From Pseudomonadota bacterium (lineage in GTDB: Bacteria > Pseudomonadota > Gammaproteobacteria > Steroidobacterales > Woeseiaceae): DNA of 5,949 nt. The stretch lies in assembly GCA_022567775.1 (NCBI GenBank), contig JADFGH010000154.1:1-5949 (forward strand), read 5' to 3'. The translations under genes were made by a program, and so were the position numbers. Below the pieces are notes generated by a model. It saw only the letters and a list, made by a program, of their open reading frames with translations. It did not search any database and had not been told where the DNA came from. Within the stretch, counting starts at the first letter, position 1. Every line of letters begins with the position of its first letter. This document shows, piece after piece, positions 1 to 5,435 of this stretch.

Positions 1-18
1 GTACTGATGATGGTATAG

Positions 19-45
19 GCGGCTCCTTAGTGAGCCGCTTTTTTT
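19..45 (+). terminator. Rho-independent terminator of an unseen upstream plus-strand gene
   Basis: A perfect 7-bp stem (GCGGCTC at 19-25 with GAGCCGC at 32-38), a 6-base loop (CTTAGT) and an immediate run of seven T (39-45) form a textbook intrinsic terminator on the plus strand. Read on the minus strand, the stem is followed by CTATACC, not a T run, so it would not serve the minus-strand gene ending at 75. It implies a plus-strand gene or RNA ending at or before about position 18. Stops in two plus frames lie just upstream (TGA at 5-7, TAG at 16-18), but too little sequence is present to name that gene. Confidence 0.88.
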
Positions 46-74
46 ATCGGCCTGCTGAAAAGATCGGTGGGCTC

Positions 75-2384
75 CTACGATGAGTTCAATAGTTCCCAGA
101 TTTTTAACGGCGTGGCGGGCATGTCGATGTGTTCGATGCCGCGTACTGACAGTGCATCGAGCAATGCGTTGATGTAAGCTGGTGCGGCGCCGACCGTTCC
201 AGCTTCACCTGCACCTTTGATGCCCAGTGGATTGCGCGGCGATGCAATTTCCTGGCACTGAAAATCGATGCCGGGAATCCAGTCCGCACGCGGCATCGGG
301 TAGTCCATGAATGTAGCAGTTAGCAGTTGTCCGCTCTCGATGTCGTAAACTGCGTGTTCGCCGCAGGCCTGGCCCAGGCCTTGTGCGATCCCACCCATGA
401 TCTGGCCTTCGAGCAGCAACGGATTGATCACCTTGCCGACATCGTCTTCAACGGTGTATCGCAGAATTTGCACTACACCAGTATCGGGATCAACCTCCAG
501 CTCGCAGATGTGACAGCCGTTCGGAAACGTTCCGGCCTCCGGCGCAAAATTCTCACTGCTGTAGAGTCCGGGCTCCACGTCGTCGGGTCTCCTTGCGTCG
601 TCAAAGGACGCAGTCGCGATTTCCGCGAGCGATGCAGTCCGGTCGGTGCCAGTGATTCGAAACACGCCGTCATTGAATTCGATATCGGCCACCGCGGCTT
701 CAAGCACCTCGGCAGCCATTTTGCGGCCGCTTTCGATCATGCTGTTTATCGATCGAAAGATTGATGAGCCGCCGATCACCATAGAACGCGAGCCGCCGGT
801 ACCGTCACCTGTTGGAACCAGTTGCGTATCACCTTGCACGATATCGACGTCATCGATGTCGAGGTCGAGTTCCGTCGCCACAATCTGTGCATAGCAGGTT
901 TCGTGACCCTGACCGCTGGATTGTGTGCCCACAAGCACACGTATCCGCCCATTTTCGTCGAGGCGTACATGTGTAGTTTCGCTGCCAAGTCCGGAACAGA
1001 TTTCGACGTAATAAATCATGCCGATGCCGCGCAGGCGTCCATTGTCTGCACTTCTGGCGCGGCGGCCTTCGAATCCTTCCCAGTCCGCACGGCTCATGGC
1101 CGAGTTCATGAGCTTTGCATAATCACCGGAATCGTAGACGCGGCCCGTCGGTGTTTTGTAGGGAAACTGATCGGAGCGAATGAAATTGCGGCGGCGAATC
1201 TCATCCGGCGCAATTGCTGTTTGTTTTGCCGCTTTGTCGACAAGCCGCTCAAGCAAATACGCGGCCTCGGGCCGGCCTGCACCCCGGTAGGCGTCGGTTG
1301 GCACCGTATTCGTGACAACCATATGGACATCGACCCAGGTACACGGTATGTCATAGCAACCGGTCGTCATGCATGCCCCGAACCACGGAATTATGGGACC
1401 CGCCTGGGAGCAATAAGCGCCGAGATTTGCCGTTATCGATACGCGCATGGCCGTGAAACGGCCGTGTTCGTCGATGGCCAGCTCGGCGTGGCTCACGTGG
1501 TCACGGCCGTGCAGGTCAGAAAGAAAACTCTCGTTTCGGTCGCCGATCCATTTGACGGGCCTGCCAAGGTCCATGGTCGCGTGCGCGGCCACGACAGTTT
1601 CACATTGCAGGAAAAACTTGAGGCCGAATGCGCCGCCAACATCCGGAGAAATAACGTGAATGTTGTCAGGTTCCAGGTTGACTGAATGGACGAGCCGGTC
1701 GCGCAGCGCGTGCACGCCCTGACAGCCCTGGTATACGGTCATGGTGCTGCCGTTCCAGGTAATGTTGCAGCCGCGCGGTTCCATTGCAGTCGGGGCGAGA
1801 CGATTGTTAATGATCTCGATCTCGACCGTCGTTGCCGCACGTTCGAATGCGCGGTCAGTGGCGTCACGATCACCGTACTCCAGATGCCCGAAACTGTTTC
1901 CGTGAACGCCCTCATGAATTTGTACAGCATCGCTCTTCAATGCGTCGGCGGGCGTCACGGTGGCACTCTGCTCATCAACCTCAAACCAGATCAGTTCCGC
2001 CGCGTCGCGTGCTGCGGCAAGTGACTCGGCAACGATGCCCGCGACAGGCTCACCAACATAGCGAATTCGCCCGCGTGCGAGTGGCGGCTGACGCAAGGCG
2101 CTTCTTGCTGCCGACTGCGAACTGGGAGGCATGTCGGCCCCGATCACATCTTTGATGCCCGCCTCTGTCAGATCAGCAGCGGTGTAGACAGCAAGCACGC
2201 CATCGGATTTGCGTGCGTCAGCAACATCCAGCGTGGTGATTGCGCCATGAGCGTAAGGCGAGCGGAAAAGAATCAGGTACGCCTGTCTATCCAGCGTAAC
2301 GTCGTCCGTATATCGCCCGCTTCCGGTGATAAATCGCTGGTCTTCCTTGCGTCTTACTGCCTGTCCCGTTGAGAATCTACCCAC
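75..2384 (-). CDS. Xanthine dehydrogenase-family molybdopterin-binding subunit (form II CoxL-like)
   Basis: Catalytic large subunit of a cytoplasmic molybdenum hydroxylase, 769 residues, a normal length for stand-alone L subunits. Visible in order: an N-terminal segment typical of the family (about 7-30, RRKEDQRFITGSGRYTDDV), the a/b hammerhead region (about 20-150), GGAFGLK at 250-256 and GQGHET at 491-496 (molybdopterin-cytosine-dinucleotide and Mo environment), the active-site loop AYRGAGR at 365-371, and KGAGE at 723-727, whose Glu727 matches the family's catalytic base. AYRGAGR is the form II signature. True CO dehydrogenases carry AYRCSFR, with the copper-binding Cys, so CO oxidation is not expected; the substrate is probably an aldehyde, N-heterocycle or other organic, and cannot be read from the sequence. 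The start is GTG, supported by GGAACGGAG (2399-2391) ending 6 bases upstream and by the family N-terminus beginning a few residues later. It lies 39 bases after the dehalogenase gene, probably co-transcribed. The FAD (M) and 2Fe-2S (S) subunits that normally flank such a gene are absent from the window. Confidence 0.93.
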   Translation of the reverse strand: MGRFSTGQAVRRKEDQRFITGSGRYTDDVTLDRQAYLILFRSPYAHGAITTLDVADARKSDGVLAVYTAADLTEAGIKDVIGADMPPSSQSAARSALRQPPLARGRIRYVGEPVAGIVAESLAAARDAAELIWFEVDEQSATVTPADALKSDAVQIHEGVHGNSFGHLEYGDRDATDRAFERAATTVEIEIINNRLAPTAMEPRGCNITWNGSTMTVYQGCQGVHALRDRLVHSVNLEPDNIHVISPDVGGAFGLKFFLQCETVVAAHATMDLGRPVKWIGDRNESFLSDLHGRDHVSHAELAIDEHGRFTAMRVSITANLGAYCSQAGPIIPWFGACMTTGCYDIPCTWVDVHMVVTNTVPTDAYRGAGRPEAAYLLERLVDKAAKQTAIAPDEIRRRNFIRSDQFPYKTPTGRVYDSGDYAKLMNSAMSRADWEGFEGRRARSADNGRLRGIGMIYYVEICSGLGSETTHVRLDENGRIRVLVGTQSSGQGHETCYAQIVATELDLDIDDVDIVQGDTQLVPTGDGTGGSRSMVIGGSSIFRSINSMIESGRKMAAEVLEAAVADIEFNDGVFRITGTDRTASLAEIATASFDDARRPDDVEPGLYSSENFAPEAGTFPNGCHICELEVDPDTGVVQILRYTVEDDVGKVINPLLLEGQIMGGIAQGLGQACGEHAVYDIESGQLLTATFMDYPMPRADWIPGIDFQCQEIASPRNPLGIKGAGEAGTVGAAPAYINALLDALSVRGIEHIDMPATPLKIWELLNSS

Positions 2385-2390
2385 TATCGG

Positions 2391-2399
2391 CTCCGTTCC
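2391..2399 (-). promoter_or_regulatory. Ribosome binding site deciding a GTG start
   Basis: On the minus strand GGAACGGAG ends 6 bases before the GTG at 2384-2382. No in-frame ATG lies between this site and the upstream gene's stop, so the site supports GTG as the true start of the molybdopterin subunit. Confidence 0.6.
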
Positions 2400-2423
2400 G
2401 AATGTTTTTGCAGCATTGCCAAC

Positions 2424-3302
2424 CTATGTCAAACCCTGGTGCCAGGCGGCGATTACCTCACCGATCTCGTGCGGCGAATCCTCCTGAAGAAAGTGATTTC
2501 CCGGAACGGTGACTTCTTCCTGGTTTTTCCAGCCGCGGCAAAAATCCCGCTGCAAACCAGTCAGGATTGCGCCTGGTTCTGCATTGACGAACAATTTCGG
2601 CAGGTCGCATTCGTTAAGCCACTGCGAGTATCCGGCCACAATATCGTGGACATCGGCTGGCTCGCCTTCAATCGGAATCTGCCGCGGCCAGGTCAGCGTT
2701 GGCCTGCGGTCTTCTCCGGGCTCGAGATACGGGCGCCGGTATACCGTCATTTCCTCGTCAGTCAGGTCGCGCAGGACAGACCCCGGTAACACTCGTTCTA
2801 CAAACATGTTCTTCTCGAGCACCATCGATTCCCCGGCGTCCGAGCGAAATCCCTGGAATACAGCTTTTGCCGCTTCCGGCCAGTCATCCCAGGTCATTGG
2901 TTTGACAATCGCCTCCATGTAGGCGATGCCCAGCACCGAGTCCGGATGCTGGCAGGCCCAGTCAAAGCCCAAAGCCGAGCCCCAGTCGTGAATGACAAAG
3001 GTCACCCGGTCCCGGACACCGAGCGCCTCCCAGGCAGCAAACAGATAGTCGCGGTGCTCGACATACCTGTAGCTATCCGGGCCCGGATTGTCGAGTTTGT
3101 CCGAATCGCCCATGCCGACAAGGTCCACGGCAATGCACCGGCCCTGATCGGCCAGGTGCGGAATGATGTTGCGCCACAGGTAGGAGGATGTCGGATTGCC
3201 GTGCTGGAAAACGATCGGGTCCCCGCTGCCGGCCTCGACATAAGCCATGCGCTTGCCATTAATCTCAATGGTTTTTTTTTCGGGCTCAATGCTGGAAATC
3301 AT
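2424..3302 (-). CDS. dhaA: Haloalkane dehalogenase, LinB/DhaA type (subfamily HLD-II)
   Basis: An alpha/beta-hydrolase that hydrolyses carbon-halogen bonds of haloalkanes to a primary or secondary alcohol, halide and a proton, without a cofactor. It is 292 residues with no signal peptide, so cytoplasmic. The full HLD-II pentad is visible: Asn36 in [10 protein letters not shown] and Trp107 (halide binding), Asp106 in [11 protein letters not shown] (nucleophile), Glu130 in YMEAI (acid) and His270 in [10 protein letters not shown] (base). From memory of LinB (296 residues; Asn38, Asp108, Trp109, Glu132, His272), all five sit at a constant offset of two, so the alignment appears gap-free between Asn36 and His270, cap domain (about 131-212) included. 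[11 protein letters not shown] (200-210) and NAEPGA (240-245) are further family blocks. The ATG start has AGG five bases upstream, and the N-terminus aligns with LinB. The symbol follows the usual name for type 2 enzymes; linB-like is equally fair. It is the first gene of a minus-strand pair with the molybdopterin subunit. A run of nine A lies near the start (codons 8-11). The natural substrate is unknown. Confidence 0.95.
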   Translation of the reverse strand: MISSIEPEKKTIEINGKRMAYVEAGSGDPIVFQHGNPTSSYLWRNIIPHLADQGRCIAVDLVGMGDSDKLDNPGPDSYRYVEHRDYLFAAWEALGVRDRVTFVIHDWGSALGFDWACQHPDSVLGIAYMEAIVKPMTWDDWPEAAKAVFQGFRSDAGESMVLEKNMFVERVLPGSVLRDLTDEEMTVYRRPYLEPGEDRRPTLTWPRQIPIEGEPADVHDIVAGYSQWLNECDLPKLFVNAEPGAILTGLQRDFCRGWKNQEEVTVPGNHFLQEDSPHEIGEVIAAWHQGLT

Positions 3303-3327
3303 GGCGACCTACCTTTGAACAGGATTA

Positions 3328-3356
3328 TTGGATTATGCTCTGTTAGATTGTATACA
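3328..3356 (+). promoter_or_regulatory. Candidate sigma-70 promoter for the symporter operon
   Basis: TTGGAT (3328-3333) and TATACA (3351-3356) stand exactly 17 bases apart, with a predicted start near 3363, about 16 bases ahead of the ATG at 3379. Both hexamers are imperfect (three and four of six matches). The -10 lies inside the TTGTATACAA palindrome. If it is used, the in-frame TTG at 3328 would not be transcribed, which supports the downstream start of the small subunit. Confidence 0.4.
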
Positions 3357-3361
3357 AACAA
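3332..3361 (-). promoter_or_regulatory. Candidate sigma-70 promoter for the dehalogenase operon
   Basis: On the minus strand TTGTTT (3361-3356) and CATAAT (3337-3332) are separated by 18 bases. The -10 matches five of six consensus bases, the -35 only three. Transcription would begin near 3325 and give a leader of about 23 bases before the ATG at 3302. It overlaps the opposite promoter and the TTGTATACAA palindrome. Pattern matching only. Confidence 0.4.
3348..3357. promoter_or_regulatory. Perfect 10-bp palindrome, candidate GntR/FadR-type operator
   Basis: TTGTATACAA is its own reverse complement and fits the T-N-GT-NN-AC-N-A pattern known for operators of FadR-subfamily GntR regulators. 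It covers the candidate -10 of the plus-strand promoter and touches the -35 of the minus-strand promoter, so a bound repressor could block both operons. No regulator gene lies in the window. A 10-bp AT-rich palindrome can arise by chance, and position is the main support. Confidence 0.42.
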
Positions 3362-3378
3362 TTCTTGCGGGAAATTCA

Positions 3379-3636
3379 ATGACGCCCGAAAATCGCGCCG
3401 CCTACTGGCGGGCCAATCTGCAGCTTGTATCTGGCTGCCTGCTGGTGTGGTTCGTTTGTTCCTATGGATTCGGCATATTGCTGGTCGACGTCCTTAACAG
3501 CGTTCGGCTGGGCGGGTTTAAACTCGGATTCTGGTTTGCACAGCAGGGCTCGATCTACATTTTCGTGGGTCTGATTTTCTTCTATGCATGGCGCATGAAC
3601 AAGCTCGACCGGAAATACGACGTGCACGAAGATTGA
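3379..3636 (+). CDS. DUF4212 protein, small subunit of sodium:solute symporter
   Basis: An 85-residue inner-membrane protein of the DUF4212 family (putative solute:sodium symporter small subunit), which is nearly always encoded just before a VC2705-type symporter, as here. Two membrane segments are visible, about 14-38 (LQLVSGCLLVWFVCSYGFG) and about 56-72 (QGSIYIFVGLIFFYAW), joined by a short loop with the family-typical GGFKLGFWFAQQGSI (45-59). The N-terminus carries the usual YWRANL block (9-14), and the C-terminus is short and charged. I chose the ATG at 3379 because the family block begins a few residues after it and GGGA lies about six bases upstream. The reading frame extends back to a TTG at 3328, but those extra 17 residues look unlike the family and overlap the promoter. 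The stop is 7 bases before the large subunit, implying translational coupling. It probably assists assembly or function of the transporter; its exact role is not known to me. Confidence 0.9.
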   Translation: MTPENRAAYWRANLQLVSGCLLVWFVCSYGFGILLVDVLNSVRLGGFKLGFWFAQQGSIYIFVGLIFFYAWRMNKLDRKYDVHED

Positions 3637-3643
3637 TGAACCA

Positions 3644-5422
3644 ATGACGCTGCAGACCCTGACCTATCTCGTCGTCGGCGCAAGCTTCGCGCTGTACATC
3701 GGTATCGCCATCTGGTCGCGCGCGCATAACACCAGCGACTTCTACATCGCAGGAAAAGGTGTCTCACCGCTTGCAAACGGCATGGCAACAGCGGCTGACT
3801 GGATGAGCGCTGCGTCGTTCATATCCATGGCCGGATTGATCGCGTTCCTCGGTTACGACGGCTCCGTGTACCTGATGGGGTGGACCGGTGGATACGTACT
3901 GCTTGCTCTGTTCCTCGCACCGTACCTGCGCAAGTTCGGTAAATTCACCGTGCCTGAATTCATTGCCGAGCGCTATTACTCCAAAACAGCGCGCATTGTC
4001 GCGGTTATTTGCCTGATCTTCATTTCCTTCACCTATGTTGCCGGACAGATGCGCGGCGTTGGCATCGTTTTCTCCCGGTTTCTCGAAGTAGATGTAACGG
4101 TCGGCCTGGCCATTGGCATGGGCGTCGTGTTCGTCTATGCGGTGCTCGGTGGCATGAAGGGCATTACCTATACCCAGGTGGCCCAGTATTGCGTCCTTAT
4201 TTTCGCCTATACAGTCCCGGCAATTTTCATCGCGATTCAGATTACCGGGAATCCGATTCCGCAATTGGCTTTTGGCAGCGAAATATCCGGCGCCGGAGTA
4301 AGCCTGCTCGACAAACTGGATGACATCGTCACGTCTCTCGGTTTTACGCAATTCACCGGCGGTACCAGGAGCACCATCGATATTTTCTGTATCACGCTCG
4401 CATTAATGGCCGGAACTGCGGGCTTGCCGCATGTCATCGTCCGTTTTTTTACGGTACCGAAAGTTCGCGACGCGCGGACCTCGGCTGGCTATGCGTTACT
4501 TTTTATCGCAATTCTTTACACAACTGCCCCGGCAGTTGGCGCGATGGCGCGGTACAACCTCGTCAATACTATTCAATCGGGCGAGGTGGGCGCCGCCGAT
4601 GGCAACCTTGTATACGACGAACGGCCGGAGTGGATGCATACCTGGCAGCGAACCGGTTTACTCAGGTTCGATGACAAGAATGGAGACGGCCGGATTCAGT
4701 GGTATAACGACGCTAACCCGGACTTTGCAGCGACCGCCGCAAGTTACGGCTGGCAGGGCAACGAACTGAGCGTCGATAATGACATTATGGTGCTTGCGAA
4801 CCCCGAGATTGCCGGACTGCCGAACTGGGTAATCGCGCTGGTTGCGGCCGGTGGTATCGCGGCGGCGCTGTCCACGGCGGCGGGATTGTTGCTGGTCATT
4901 TCCGCGGCAGTCTCACATGACCTGGTCAAGGGCATATTCCTGCCGGACATATCCGAGAAAAGAGAGCTTATGGCGGGGCGCATTGCGGCGGCCTTCGCCA
5001 TCCTGGTGGCAGGCTACCTCGGTTTCGATCCGCCGGGCTGGGTGGCGCAGGTAGTCGCGTTTGCGTTCGGCCTCGCCGCCGCATCGCTCTTTCCTGTCAT
5101 CCTGCTTGGTATATTCTTCAAGCGAACCAACAAAGAGGGTGCCATTGCGGGCATGTTGACCGGACTGTTTTTCACAGTCGGCTACATCGAGTATTTCAAA
5201 GGACTGTTTCTCAAGTGGGCCGGCGCGCCATGGGGCGAAAACGTCGCTGAGCACTGGCTGTTCGGCATTTCACCGGAGGGCATTGGCGTAATCGGCATGC
5301 TCCTGAATTTCTTCGTTGCCATTTCGGTCAGTTACCTGACCCCACCGCCACCCGAGCGAGTGCAGCACCTGGTCGAGAACATTCGCATCCCGCGTGCCCT
5401 GGCCCGGACTGATCATGAATAG
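3644..5422 (+). CDS. Sodium:solute symporter, large subunit (VC2705 / ActP acetate permease-like)
   Basis: A 592-residue inner-membrane transporter of the sodium:solute symporter (SSS) family, LeuT fold, taking up a small carboxylate such as acetate with sodium. About 13 hydrophobic segments are visible, the first at about 6-24. Family blocks include DFYIAGKGVSPLANGMATAADWMSAASF (32-59, sodium/substrate region of TM1-2), RKFGKFTVPEFIAERYYS (96-113), VLGGMKGITYTQVAQY (167-182), GTAGLPHVIVRFFTVP (257-272) and ALSTAAGLLLVISAAVSHD (408-426). An external-type loop of about 85 residues (about 303-390) holds DKNGDGRIQWYN (344-355), which resembles a calcium-binding EF-hand loop. The pairing with the DUF4212 gene 7 bases upstream places it in the two-component group rather than with E. 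coli ActP/YjcH. The substrate is inferred from the family and could be another short organic acid. No strong ribosome site precedes the ATG, consistent with coupling to the upstream gene. The stop codon lies within a hairpin that precedes the next gene. Confidence 0.93.
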   Translation: MTLQTLTYLVVGASFALYIGIAIWSRAHNTSDFYIAGKGVSPLANGMATAADWMSAASFISMAGLIAFLGYDGSVYLMGWTGGYVLLALFLAPYLRKFGKFTVPEFIAERYYSKTARIVAVICLIFISFTYVAGQMRGVGIVFSRFLEVDVTVGLAIGMGVVFVYAVLGGMKGITYTQVAQYCVLIFAYTVPAIFIAIQITGNPIPQLAFGSEISGAGVSLLDKLDDIVTSLGFTQFTGGTRSTIDIFCITLALMAGTAGLPHVIVRFFTVPKVRDARTSAGYALLFIAILYTTAPAVGAMARYNLVNTIQSGEVGAADGNLVYDERPEWMHTWQRTGLLRFDDKNGDGRIQWYNDANPDFAATAASYGWQGNELSVDNDIMVLANPEIAGLPNWVIALVAAGGIAAALSTAAGLLLVISAAVSHDLVKGIFLPDISEKRELMAGRIAAAFAILVAGYLGFDPPGWVAQVVAFAFGLAAASLFPVILLGIFFKRTNKEGAIAGMLTGLFFTVGYIEYFKGLFLKWAGAPWGENVAEHWLFGISPEGIGVIGMLLNFFVAISVSYLTPPPPERVQHLVENIRIPRALARTDHE

Positions 5423-5429
5423 TCCGGGC
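5402..5429 (+). other. Perfect 9-bp hairpin across the symporter stop codon
   Basis: GCCCGGACT (5402-5410) and AGTCCGGGC (5421-5429) are exact inverted repeats around a 10-base loop; two outer G-T wobbles (5401/5430 and 5400/5431) could extend it. It contains the stop codon at 5420-5422 and ends 6 bases before the metal exporter ATG. No T run follows on either strand, so it is not a standard intrinsic terminator. It may shield the upstream mRNA or limit translation of the next gene; both are inference. Confidence 0.6.
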
Positions 5430-5435
5430 TGAAGG

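Noticed and set aside
822..1685. Long plus-strand open frame (287 codons) opposite the molybdopterin subunit
   Set aside because: It lies wholly antisense to a gene with clear family motifs, and its translation shows no recognisable domain. Long antisense frames are common in GC-rich coding DNA.
3328..3378. TTG start giving a 17-residue N-terminal extension of the DUF4212 protein
   Set aside because: The extension looks unlike the family N-terminus, the TTG coincides with a candidate -35 element, and an ATG at 3379 fits both the family start and a nearby GGGA site.
2946..3497. Plus-strand open frame (183 codons) spanning the dehalogenase, the divergent promoter and the small subunit start
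   Set aside because: It crosses two real genes in other frames and the control region, so it is a shadow frame.
3764..4351. Minus-strand open frame (195 codons) opposite the symporter
   Set aside because: It is antisense to a strongly supported transporter gene, its composition lacks domain motifs, and no promoter or ribosome site was seen.
4441..4454. CCG-T7-ACGG, terminator-like or hairpin-like sequence in the symporter
   Set aside because: Only about three pairs can form and it sits inside a conserved coding block, so it is codon content.
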